Below, piece by piece: positions 1 through 6,788 of a DNA stretch of 8,589 nucleotides (the stretch's first letter is position 1; every line of letters begins with the position of its first letter). The DNA is from Rhodobacterales bacterium (lineage in GTDB: Bacteria; Pseudomonadota; Alphaproteobacteria; Rhodobacterales; Rhodobacteraceae). A model generated the notes under the pieces. The model worked only from the letters and a program-made list of their open reading frames with translations, searched no databases and was not told the origin of the DNA. The stretch spans positions 1 through 8,589 of the forward strand of contig JAAFHS010000075.1 of the NCBI GenBank assembly GCA_013298485.1, written 5' to 3'. The position numbers and the translations under genes are program-made.

Positions 1-55
1 AGACGCAGGCGGCGAGCGTCAGGGAAAGACCAAGGGCAAGGAACGTTCTGGGCAT
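1..55 (-). CDS. N-terminus of a lipoprotein (partial, cut by window edge)
   Basis: The reverse strand starts with ATG at 55 and reads MPRTFLALGLSLTLAACV before the window ends. This is a compact lipoprotein signal peptide: a basic residue at position 3, a hydrophobic stretch (about residues 5-15), and a lipobox L14-A15-A16-C17. Cys17 would become the lipidated N-terminus after signal peptidase II cleavage. An AGGTG stretch six bases upstream of the ATG can serve as ribosome binding site. Only 18 codons are visible, so the mature function cannot be named. It is transcribed away from the CDP-alcohol phosphatidyltransferase gene, leaving a 163-bp gap between the two starts. The signal peptide is clear; that it belongs to a full-length gene is inferred. 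Confidence 0.7.
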   Translation of the reverse strand, partial: MPRTFLALGLSLTLAACV

Positions 56-137
56 GTGTCGCACCTGATGCAGCCGGATTGGAGGATGTTTCCGCAGCCG
101 GCAGAAAAACGCAATGGCGGCGAGGCTTTCGCGCACG

Positions 138-169
138 ATTTGGTGGGGGCGTGTTGCAGCCCTTGTCAA
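138..169 (-). promoter_or_regulatory. Possible promoter of the lipoprotein gene
   Basis: On the reverse strand there is a perfect TTGACA (169 to 164), followed 20 bases later by CCAAAT (143 to 138), a poor -10. Alphaproteobacterial promoters often keep the -35 TTGAC and have a weak -10, so this is plausible but unproven. The long spacer counts against it. The element lies about 85 bases upstream of the lipoprotein ATG. Confidence 0.25.
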
Positions 170-218
170 AGCCTGGTGCCGTCTGGCAGGCAGGTCGGAC
201 TGCAGGCGAGGGGGCGGC

Positions 219-827
219 ATGTTTGACGGTGTGATGCGCAAGATCATTGATCCCGGCCTGAACCGGATCGGGCGGGGTCTGGCCGCGCGCGGGGTCAGTG
301 CGGATGGCGTAACACTGGTCGGGTTGGCACTGGGGTTGATCGCGGCGGGGATCATTGCGGCGGGTGGATCGACCCTGGTGGCGCTGGCACCGCTGCTGGC
401 CAGCCGGGTGGCGGACGGGCTGGACGGGGCGGTCGCAAGGGCGAGCCTGAAGACGGATTTCGGGGGATTTCTGGATATCGGGTGCGATTTTCTGTTTTAC
501 GGCGCGATCCCGCTGGCCTTTGTGCTGCGCGATACGCCGGAAAACGGGATGGCGGGGGCGTTCCTGCTGATGACGTTCTATGCCAACGGGTCCACGTTTC
601 TGGCCTATGCGATTCTGGCAGAGAAGCGCGGGATGCAGACGGTGGACCGGGGGGAGAAGTCGCTGTATTTCACTGCGGGGCTGCTGGAGGGGACGGAGAC
701 CATTCTGTTTTTCGTGATCCTGTGCATCTGGCCATCGGCCTTTGCGCCGCTGGCGTGGATTTTCGGGGCCTTGTGTCTGGTCACGGCACTGGCGCGGGTG
801 ATGCTGGCGCGGCGGGTTTTCAGGTAA
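219..827 (+). CDS. CDP-alcohol phosphatidyltransferase family membrane enzyme
   Basis: A 202-residue integral membrane protein of the CDP-alcohol phosphatidyltransferase family. These enzymes transfer a phosphatidyl or related phospho-group from a CDP-linked donor to an alcohol in the inner membrane. The signature is at residues 66-90: D66, D69-G70, A73-R74, then G82, D86 and D90; the four aspartates are the family's metal and catalytic ligands. The spacing between AR and G is seven residues rather than the eight of PgsA-type enzymes. About six hydrophobic segments are visible (roughly 31-50, 52-64, 91-104, 111-133, 159-171, 175-195). The start at 219 follows a GAGGGGG ribosome binding site. 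An in-frame ATG at 114 would add 35 basic residues with no such site, so it was not used. The acceptor alcohol is unknown; the spacing argues against calling it PgsA or PssA. Confidence 0.88.
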   Translation: MFDGVMRKIIDPGLNRIGRGLAARGVSADGVTLVGLALGLIAAGIIAAGGSTLVALAPLLASRVADGLDGAVARASLKTDFGGFLDIGCDFLFYGAIPLAFVLRDTPENGMAGAFLLMTFYANGSTFLAYAILAEKRGMQTVDRGEKSLYFTAGLLEGTETILFFVILCIWPSAFAPLAWIFGALCLVTALARVMLARRVFR

Positions 828-847
828 AATTGACGGCTGTCAATTTT
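826..847. terminator. Inverted repeat between convergent genes, probable bidirectional terminator
   Basis: AAAATTGAC (826-834) and GTCAATTTT (839-847) are perfect 9-bp arms around the loop GGCT. The left arm overlaps the TAA stop of the phosphatidyltransferase gene. The right arm ends in a T-run, and by symmetry so does the reverse strand, so both convergent genes could end here. The stem is AT-rich with a short TTGAC/GTCAA core, so it would be a weak intrinsic terminator. The other 80 bases before the amidotransferase stop (848-927) hold nothing else I can call. Confidence 0.5.
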
Positions 848-927
848 CAGGATTATTCTTTAAAAACAACGATCCGACACAAAACAGGCGGGGTCGCGTT
901 AACAGTTTTGAAACATTGCGTGATCGG

Positions 928-1623
928 TCAGATCAGGGCCACCCAGTTCTGCGCGATGCGCAGGCCGGTGGCATCGGCCGGCACGCCTTGCAGGGCGGCG
1001 CGGGCGGGGTGGGTGGCGATCCAGCCGGGTGCCATCCGTTCCGTCAGTTCGGGGAAGCGGCGGGTCCAGTCGGCAACGACGGCGCGCGAGGCCTCAAAAT
1101 GGAACTGCATGCCGTAGGTGGCCCGTCCAATCCGAAAGCATTGCTGCGCGGCCCCGGTGGCGCTGGCCAGATGCACAGCCCCCGGCGGCAGGGTGAAGGT
1201 ATCGCTGTGCCATTGAAAGATCGGGAAGGCCGGGCCTGTGCCTGCAATGACCGGATCGGCGCGGCCTGCATCGGTCAATGTCACATCGCACCAGCCGAAT
1301 TCCGGGGCGGTGCCGATCTGGTTCTGCGCGCCAAAAGCGCGGGCCAGCACTTGCGCGCCAAGGCAGATGCCGAGCACGGGTTTGTCGGCCGCGGTGAAGG
1401 CGGCCATCAGACGGGCGAGGGCAGGCAGATAGGGATGCGTCACGTCCGCAAGCGCGTTCTGCTCGCCGCCAAACACAATCAGCGCATCGGCATCAGGTAA
1501 CAGCGGGAGCCTCTGATCGGCCCAGGGCTTCCACAGATCGATGGTTGCGGCGGCCTGATGCAGGGCGACGCCGACCTGCCCGTGATGGGTGATTTGGGTA
1601 TTCTCGACAATGGCCACGCGCAT
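928..1623 (-). CDS. Class I (type 1) glutamine amidotransferase family protein
   Basis: A 231-residue cytoplasmic protein with a stand-alone class I glutamine amidotransferase fold. The nucleophile elbow is GICLGAQ with Cys87. The other triad residues are His175 and Glu177 in QFHFE, near the C-terminal part of the domain. A GGE turn at 52-54 and the WHSD stretch at 138-141 are also typical of the GuaA N-terminal-domain/YfeJ-like group. An intact triad implies that it hydrolyses glutamine or a gamma-glutamyl compound. It lacks the ATP-pyrophosphatase half of GMP synthase, so it is not GuaA, and its real substrate is unknown. The ATG at 1623 has an AAGGGG ribosome binding site six bases upstream. 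It is divergent from guaB (134-bp gap), which may reflect shared regulation but does not prove a role in GMP synthesis. Confidence 0.88.
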   Translation of the reverse strand: MRVAIVENTQITHHGQVGVALHQAAATIDLWKPWADQRLPLLPDADALIVFGGEQNALADVTHPYLPALARLMAAFTAADKPVLGICLGAQVLARAFGAQNQIGTAPEFGWCDVTLTDAGRADPVIAGTGPAFPIFQWHSDTFTLPPGAVHLASATGAAQQCFRIGRATYGMQFHFEASRAVVADWTRRFPELTERMAPGWIATHPARAALQGVPADATGLRIAQNWVALI

Positions 1624-1635
1624 ATGACGCCCCTT

Positions 1636-1678
1636 TTGCGGTCTGGCGACACAATATGCAGGGGCTTTGCGACCGCAA
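1636..1678. promoter_or_regulatory. Nested inverted repeats in the amidotransferase/guaB divergent promoter region
   Basis: TTGCGGTC (1636-1643) is matched in inverted orientation by GACCGCAA (1671-1678). The second arm is also part of a tighter palindrome, TTGCG-AC-CGCAA (1667-1678). Three related half-sites therefore occur in 43 bases between two divergent starts, as expected of an operator. On the reverse strand, TTGCGG (1678 to 1673) and TATTGT (1656 to 1651), 16 bases apart, could be -35 and -10 of the amidotransferase gene, with the palindrome over the -35. No regulator is recognised, and I see no clear promoter for guaB. Confidence 0.3.
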
Positions 1679-1757
1679 GGGACAATTGGGCCTTGTCATC
1701 GCGGGCAGCACATGGAATGGGGACGCGGCAACACAGACCCATCCGCAGGAGACCCCG

Positions 1758-3206
1758 ATGGAGATTCGTGAAGCATTCACCTTTGATGATGTTCTACTGG
1801 TGCCCGCCGCGAGTGCGGTGCTGCCAAGTGATGCGGATACGTCCACTTTTGTGACGAAGGCGATCCGGATGAACATTCCGCTGCTGTCATCGGCGATGGA
1901 TACGGTGACCGAAGGGCGCATGGCGATTGCAATGGCGCAGGCGGGGGGGATCGGGGTCATTCACCGCAATCTGGGTACCGAGGCGCAGGCCAATGAGGTG
2001 CGGCGGGTCAAGCGGTTCGAGAGCGGGGTGGTCTATGCGCCCATCACGCTGACGCCGGATCAGACGCTGGCGGATGCGAAGGCGCTGATGGACCGCTATA
2101 ACATCACGGGCTTTCCGGTGGTGGACGACAAGGGCCGGGTGATGGGGATCGTGACGAACCGCGATATGCGGTTTGCAAGCGATGATCGCACACCGGTGCG
2201 GGTGATGATGACATCCGAGAACCTGGCGCTGCTGCACGAGCCGGTGGACCGGGATCAGGCGATCAGCCTGATGAAGGCGCGGCGGATTGAAAAGCTGCTG
2301 GTGACGGACGGGGCGGGGAAGCTGACGGGTCTTCTGACGCTGAAAGACAGCGAGAAGAGCGTTCTGAACCCGCATGCCTGCAAGGATGAGATGGGGCGCC
2401 TGCGGGTGGCTGCGGCATCAACAGTGGGGGATGCGGGATTTGAACGGTCTGCTGCGCTGATTGATGCGGGCGTGGATATGGTGGTGATTGATACCGCGCA
2501 CGGGCATTCCGAAGGGGTGGCGCGCGCGGTGGAGCGGATCAAGCGGCTGTCGAACACGGTGCAGGTGGTGGCGGGGAATGTGGCCACGGCATCGGCGACG
2601 CGGGCGCTGATTGATGCGGGGGCGGATGCGATCAAGGTGGGGATCGGGCCGGGCAGCATCTGTACGACGCGGATCGTGGCGGGGGTGGGTGTGCCGCAAC
2701 TGACGGCGATCATGGATGCGGCAGGGGCCGCGGGCGATATTCCGGTGATCGCGGATGGCGGGATCAAGTTTTCGGGCGATTTCGCCAAGGCGATTGCGGC
2801 GGGTGCCTCCTGCGCGATGGTGGGTTCGGCGATTGCAGGCACGGATGAGGCCCCGGGCGAGATGATCCTGTATAACGGGCGGTCGTTCAAATCGTACCGG
2901 GGGATGGGGTCTTTGGGCGCGATGGCGCGGGGGTCGGCAGACCGGTATTTCCAGAAGGATGCGGCAAGCGACAAGCTGGTGCCGGAGGGGATCGAGGGGC
3001 AGGTGCCCTACAAGGGGTCGGTGTCAGCGGTGCTGCACCAGATGGTGGGGGGCCTGAGGGCGGCGATGGGGTATACGGGTAACGGCACGATTGCGGCGAT
3101 GCGCGCGAATTGCCAGTTCGTGCGGATCACAGGCGCTGGGCTGAAGGAAAGCCATGTGCATGATGTGCAGATCACGCGGGAAAGCCCGAACTACCGGGTA
3201 GGATAA
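1758..3206 (+). CDS. guaB: Inosine-5'-monophosphate dehydrogenase
   Basis: IMP dehydrogenase oxidises IMP to XMP with NAD+, the committed step of guanine nucleotide synthesis in the cytoplasm. The 482-residue product has the usual bacterial length and is complete. The catalytic barrel begins with FTFDDVLLVP (7-16). It is interrupted by a tandem CBS pair at about 93-205, the usual nucleotide-sensing regulatory module, and then resumes. The active-site loop is GPGSICTTR with nucleophile Cys302. The mobile-flap Arg396-Tyr397 dyad (ADRYF) is intact, as are the IMP phosphate-binding parts (IADGG at 331-335, YRGMGSLGAM at 380-389). The start at 1758 follows AGGAGA and matches the normal IMPDH N-terminus. 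An in-frame ATG at 1656 would add 34 residues absent from the family. The RNA methyltransferase gene starts 33 bases downstream, so the two are probably cotranscribed. Confidence 0.97.
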   Translation: MEIREAFTFDDVLLVPAASAVLPSDADTSTFVTKAIRMNIPLLSSAMDTVTEGRMAIAMAQAGGIGVIHRNLGTEAQANEVRRVKRFESGVVYAPITLTPDQTLADAKALMDRYNITGFPVVDDKGRVMGIVTNRDMRFASDDRTPVRVMMTSENLALLHEPVDRDQAISLMKARRIEKLLVTDGAGKLTGLLTLKDSEKSVLNPHACKDEMGRLRVAAASTVGDAGFERSAALIDAGVDMVVIDTAHGHSEGVARAVERIKRLSNTVQVVAGNVATASATRALIDAGADAIKVGIGPGSICTTRIVAGVGVPQLTAIMDAAGAAGDIPVIADGGIKFSGDFAKAIAAGASCAMVGSAIAGTDEAPGEMILYNGRSFKSYRGMGSLGAMARGSADRYFQKDAASDKLVPEGIEGQVPYKGSVSAVLHQMVGGLRAAMGYTGNGTIAAMRANCQFVRITGAGLKESHVHDVQITRESPNYRVG

Positions 3207-3239
3207 CGTGATCATGGGCTTGCGCGGCGATCTTGAACC

Positions 3240-4388
3240 ATGACACCGGGGGCGCGGCTGGCGGCGGGAATTGATGTGCTGGACCGCATTCTGGGTGGGG
3301 TGTCGGCGGAGGTTGCCCTGACGACCTGGGGCCGGGCCAACCGCTATGCCGGATCGGGTGACCGGGCGGCGGTGCGCGATCTGGTGTTTGACGCGCTGCG
3401 GTGCCGCCGCAGTTTTGCGGCCCTTGGCGGGGGGATGACGGGGCGGGGCCTGATCCTGGGGGGCTTGCGCGCGGGCGGCGGGGATGAGGGGCTGTTTTCC
3501 GGGCAGGGTCATGCGCCGGATGTGCTGACGGATGCCGATGCGGGGCGGGCACCCGCGCAGGACGAGGCGGCGGATTGCCCGGACTGGGTGATCCCCCTGA
3601 TGCAGGACAGTCTGGGGGCCGCGGCAGAGGCGGTGATGCAGGCGCTGCGCCGCCGTGCGCCGGTGTTCCTGCGGGTCAATGCCTTGCGCGGGCCGGTGGA
3701 CGCGGCACTGGCTGCGCTGGCGGCGGAGGGGATTGCGGCGCGGGTGGTCGAAGGCGTGAAGAACGCGCTGGAAGTCACGGACAATGCGCGAAAAATACAA
3801 AACAGCCGGACCTATCTGGAGGGTCTGGTAGAATTGCAGGATGCGTCATCGCAGGCGGTTGTGGCGGCATTGCCGTTGCGGGCGGGGATGCGGGTCCTGG
3901 ATTATTGTGCGGGCGGTGGGGGCAAGACACTGGCACTGGCGGCGGCTGTGGGCGGGGCGGTTGATGCGCATGACGCGGACCCGCGCCGGATGCGCGATCT
4001 GCCGGAGCGGGCGCGGCGGGCGGGGGCGGCGGTGCGGATCGTGGCGCAGCCGGTGGGGCCCTATGATCTGGTGCTGGCGGATGCGCCCTGTTCGGGGTCG
4101 GGCAGCTGGCGGCGCGATCCGCAGGGGAAATGGGCGCTGACGCCTGCGCGGCTCGCCGCCCTGATCGCGCTGCAGGGACAGGTGCTGGATGCGGCGGCGC
4201 GGCTGGTGGGGCCGAAAGGCATGCTGGCCTATGTCACCTGTTCGCGGTTTGGCTGCGAGAATCAGGCGCAGATCGCGGCATATCTGGTGCGCCACGAAGG
4301 CTGGCAGCAGACGGGCACGCAGGTCTGGACACCACTGACGGGGGGGGACGGCTTTTTTCTTTCAATGTTGACGCGAAAAGAAACCTAA
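3240..4388 (+). CDS. RsmB/NOP2-type SAM-dependent RNA (cytosine-5) methyltransferase
   Basis: A 382-residue protein that should transfer a methyl group from S-adenosylmethionine to C5 of a cytosine in RNA. Residues 1-110 form a helical, NusB-like N-terminal region, shorter than that of E. coli RsmB. The catalytic Rossmann domain covers about 140-380: SAM-binding motif DYCAGGGGKT (221-230), motif IV DAPCSGSGSW with Cys284, and motif VI YVTCS with Cys334. The two cysteines are the pair used by this family; Cys334 is the expected nucleophile. A stop codon sits two codons before the ATG at 3240, so this is the earliest possible start. No good Shine-Dalgarno sequence precedes it, so translation may be coupled to guaB. 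The family is clear, but the exact RNA target (16S rRNA C967 in E. coli RsmB) cannot be assigned, so no symbol is given. Confidence 0.9.
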   Translation: MTPGARLAAGIDVLDRILGGVSAEVALTTWGRANRYAGSGDRAAVRDLVFDALRCRRSFAALGGGMTGRGLILGGLRAGGGDEGLFSGQGHAPDVLTDADAGRAPAQDEAADCPDWVIPLMQDSLGAAAEAVMQALRRRAPVFLRVNALRGPVDAALAALAAEGIAARVVEGVKNALEVTDNARKIQNSRTYLEGLVELQDASSQAVVAALPLRAGMRVLDYCAGGGGKTLALAAAVGGAVDAHDADPRRMRDLPERARRAGAAVRIVAQPVGPYDLVLADAPCSGSGSWRRDPQGKWALTPARLAALIALQGQVLDAAARLVGPKGMLAYVTCSRFGCENQAQIAAYLVRHEGWQQTGTQVWTPLTGGDGFFLSMLTRKET

Positions 4389-4421
4389 GGGATACAACCT
4401 TTGGGTGTTTTTGGTGCCCCC

Positions 4422-4436
4422 TTAAGCCCCGCTTAA
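4422..4436 (+). promoter_or_regulatory. Perfect TTAA-N7-TTAA motif, candidate CtrA-binding box upstream of cckA
   Basis: TTAAGCCCCGCTTAA contains both TTAA half-sites at exactly seven bases spacing, the core of the CtrA consensus TTAA-N7-TTAAC; only the trailing C is missing (T at 4437). It is also a perfect palindrome (TTAAGC/GCTTAA around CCC). It lies between the methyltransferase stop and the kinase start, about 50 bases before the GTG at 4485. Feedback of CtrA on its own kinase gene is a natural reading. A short 6-bp hairpin with a weak T-rich tail is the alternative. Confidence 0.5.
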
Positions 4437-4457
4437 TCTTTGAACCTCTTGATAGCC

Positions 4458-4484
4458 GGAGGTGAACCCGTTGGGGGGGATAGT
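4458..4484 (+). other. Translation-start region of cckA: strong SD-like GGAGGTGA plus G7 run
   Basis: GGAGGTGA (4458-4465) is the best Shine-Dalgarno match in the window. The codon it would serve at normal distance is TTG at 4471, in the wrong frame: that reading stops after 17 codons at a TAA overlapping the kinase gene. The in-frame GTG at 4485 is about 19 bases past this element but only five bases after the run of seven G at 4473-4479, which could act as a plain purine-rich site. In-frame TTG codons at 4440 and 4449 have no ribosome binding site. Confidence 0.4.
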
Positions 4485-6788
4485 GTGCGCAGGTCTGCAA
4501 TCGAGGTGTCAGAGGTTTTCGTAACCGCCGATCGGCTGTCGCGGCGTGTGATCGTGCTGGCGGGGGTGGCGGCCATTCTGGCGATGCTTGCGGTGCTGCT
4601 GCCGGACATGGCGATGCGGCTGGCGGCGGGGGTGGCGGCGGGGACGCTACTGGTGCTGATGGTGGCGATCAAGCTGATGTCGGGGATCGCGCAGCGGCCG
4701 GCACGGCGGATGGACAAGGCGTTGTTCGATCTGGTGGGGCTTGATGCGTCGCCCTGTTTTGCGACGAATGATATCGGTCAGATCACCTATCAGAATGCAG
4801 TCGCGGTGGAGCGGTTCGGCGAACGGGACGAGGCGACGCTGGTGTCGGTGCTGAAGACGCATTTCACCTCGCCCGAGGCGGTGCTGTACCGGCTGCAGAA
4901 CCGCGCGGGCCATCACGGACGGGCACGTGAGGATCTGGTCACGCGGCGCGGGCATCTGCGCCTGTCAGTGCACAAGGTGGCGGAGGGGCAGTTTCTGTGG
5001 CGGCTGGAGGAGTTTCAGGAGCGTGTGACCGCGGCGCGCGGGGGCGATACGCTGAGCCTGCCGATGCTGGTGGCGAACAAGGCGGGGGTGGTGCTGTTCT
5101 GCAATGATGCGGCGCGCAGGCTGGTGGCGGGGCGGCCGAAGCGGTTGGAGGACGTGTTTTCGACCGATCGTTTGCACAGCGGCGAAGAGGTGATGGTGAA
5201 TGCCGCCCAAGGCCCGCTGCGCGCGATCCTGGCCGAGGTTGAGGGGCCGGGGGAGCGGCGCGAGATTTATCTGCTGCCGGTGTCGACGCGGAACATCGAT
5301 CGCGCCGAGATGACGGATTTCGAAGATCTGCCTGTCGCCCTGATGCGGTTCGCCGCCGATGGCGCGCTGATCGCGGCCAACCGTGCGGCGCGTGACCTGG
5401 TGCCCGTCGAGGCGGCGTCGGGGGCGATGGCGCATGAGATTTTCGAAGGCTTGGGGCGGCCCGTTTCGGAATGGCTGGGCGATGTGGTGGCCGAGCGCCT
5501 GCCCGGCGGGTCGGAGGTATTGCGCGCGCACGGCGCGGAGGCGGATGCGTTCCTGCAGATCACGCTGCGCCGGATCGTGGAGTTCGGACGCCCCGGCGTT
5601 CTGGCGGTGCTGCAGGATGCAACGAAGCTGAAGACGCTGGAGGCGCAGTTCGTGCAAAGCCAGAAGATGCAGGCCATCGGCCAGCTTGCGGGGGGCGTGG
5701 CGCATGATTTCAACAATCTGCTGACGGCGATTTCGGGCCATTGCGACCTTTTGCTGCTGCGTCACGGGCGCGACGATACCGACTATGGCGATCTGGTGCA
5801 GATCAGCCAGAACGCAAACCGCGCGGCGGCATTGGTGAGCCAGCTGCTCGCGTTTTCGCGCAAGCAGACGCTGAAACCGGAGCGGATTGCGCTGCAGGAC
5901 GTGCTGTCGGATCTTGCCCATCTGTTGAACCGTCTGGTGGGCGAAAAGGTCCGCCTGCGGCTGGCGCATGCGCCGGTGTTGGGGACGATCCGGGCCGATA
6001 AACGGCAGTTTGAACAGGTGATCGTAAACCTGGTTGTCAATGCCCGTGATGCGATGCCGCATGGCGGGACGATCCGGGTGGAGACAGAAGCCCTGACGCT
6101 GCGGGAAGATCTGCACCGCGACCGGGCGCGCGTGCCGGCAGGGGATTATGCGGTGATCCGGGTGCAGGATGGCGGCGTTGGGATCCCCGAAGACATGATG
6201 GAAAAGATCTTCGAGCCGTTCTTCACCACCAAACGGCAAGGCGAAGGCACGGGCCTTGGCCTGTCGACGGTCTACGGCATCGTCAAGCAATCCGGCGGGT
6301 TCATTTTCGCCGACAGCACCATGGGCGAGGGGACGCTGTTTTCCCTGTATTTCCCGATCAACGAGACGGTGGATGCGCCGCGGGCGGAATTCGTGGCCGC
6401 CCCGCGTATCCCGCCGCGGATGGGCCATGGTACGGTTCTGCTGGTGGAGGATGAGGCCCCGGTGCGGGCCTTCGCCTCGCGCGCGCTGCGGCTGCGTGGC
6501 TATACGGTACTGGAGGCGGAATGCGCCGAAGATGCGCTGCGCACACTTTCCGACCCGAGCATCGAGGTGGATGTCTTTGTGACCGATGTGGTGATGCCGG
6601 GCATGGACGGGCCAAGCTGGGTCAAAGAGGCGCTGCTGACGCGGCCCGGCGTGCGCGTGGTCTTTGTGTCGGGCTATGCCGAGGATGTGCTGTCAGAGGA
6701 ACAGTCGCGCATCCCGAATTCGGTGTTCCTGCCAAAGCCGTTCTCGCTCAACGAACTGACGGTCACCGTGCAGGGGCAGCTGCATTGA
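4485..6788 (+). CDS. cckA: Hybrid sensor histidine kinase, CckA type
   Basis: A membrane-bound hybrid kinase. In the Alphaproteobacteria CckA autophosphorylates on histidine, passes phosphate to its receiver and then via ChpT to CtrA and CpdR. Numbered from GTG 4485 (767 residues): two transmembrane helices (about 22-39 and 44-64) joined by a very short loop, so almost no periplasmic sensor; three PAS-like regions (about 80-180, 190-270, 280-380); HisKA with phospho-acceptor His407 in GGVAHDFNN; ATPase domain with N-box Asn519, DGGVGIP, FEPFFTTK and GTGLGLS (588-594); C-terminal receiver with acidic ED pair 655-656, phospho-acceptor Asp701 and Lys751. All catalytic residues are present. The domain order and the two close transmembrane helices match CckA. 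The exact start is uncertain: TTG 4440 would add 15 residues. The 3' end overlaps the convergent sulfotransferase gene by 26 bases. Confidence 0.88.
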   Translation: MRRSAIEVSEVFVTADRLSRRVIVLAGVAAILAMLAVLLPDMAMRLAAGVAAGTLLVLMVAIKLMSGIAQRPARRMDKALFDLVGLDASPCFATNDIGQITYQNAVAVERFGERDEATLVSVLKTHFTSPEAVLYRLQNRAGHHGRAREDLVTRRGHLRLSVHKVAEGQFLWRLEEFQERVTAARGGDTLSLPMLVANKAGVVLFCNDAARRLVAGRPKRLEDVFSTDRLHSGEEVMVNAAQGPLRAILAEVEGPGERREIYLLPVSTRNIDRAEMTDFEDLPVALMRFAADGALIAANRAARDLVPVEAASGAMAHEIFEGLGRPVSEWLGDVVAERLPGGSEVLRAHGAEADAFLQITLRRIVEFGRPGVLAVLQDATKLKTLEAQFVQSQKMQAIGQLAGGVAHDFNNLLTAISGHCDLLLLRHGRDDTDYGDLVQISQNANRAAALVSQLLAFSRKQTLKPERIALQDVLSDLAHLLNRLVGEKVRLRLAHAPVLGTIRADKRQFEQVIVNLVVNARDAMPHGGTIRVETEALTLREDLHRDRARVPAGDYAVIRVQDGGVGIPEDMMEKIFEPFFTTKRQGEGTGLGLSTVYGIVKQSGGFIFADSTMGEGTLFSLYFPINETVDAPRAEFVAAPRIPPRMGHGTVLLVEDEAPVRAFASRALRLRGYTVLEAECAEDALRTLSDPSIEVDVFVTDVVMPGMDGPSWVKEALLTRPGVRVVFVSGYAEDVLSEEQSRIPNSVFLPKPFSLNELTVTVQGQLH

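Noticed and set aside
114..218. Upstream ATG extending the CDP-alcohol phosphatidyltransferase by 35 residues
   Set aside because: No ribosome binding site before 114 and an atypical basic N-terminus; ATG 219 has a GAGGGGG site and begins the family-like sequence.
899..903. TTAAC half-site between the convergent genes
   Set aside because: No partner TTAA at seven-base spacing on either side, and no promoter would be expected between convergent genes.
1656..1757. Upstream in-frame ATG extending guaB by 34 residues
   Set aside because: The family starts at the equivalent of MEIREAFTFDD; ATG 1758 has an AGGAGA site.
1763..1767. GATTC (GANTC, CcrM methylation site) at the start of guaB
   Set aside because: Single site inside coding sequence; no cluster in a promoter to suggest methylation control.
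2255..2974. 239-codon open frame antisense to guaB
   Set aside because: Low-complexity Ala/Ser/Pro-rich shadow of a fully conserved IMP dehydrogenase gene.
3000..3002. Gln415 in EGIEGQVPYKG of IMP dehydrogenase, where E. coli has Arg
   Set aside because: The catalytic Arg-Tyr dyad is the one in ADRYF (Arg396-Tyr397), which is intact, so the change does not suggest loss of activity.
3024..3800. 258-codon antisense frame spanning the guaB/methyltransferase junction
   Set aside because: Arg/His/Pro-rich shadow without motifs, opposite two well-supported genes.
4965..6428. 487-codon open frame antisense to cckA
   Set aside because: Arg/His/Gln-rich composition with no recognisable domain; typical shadow of a GC-rich coding strand, while the sense strand encodes an intact kinase.
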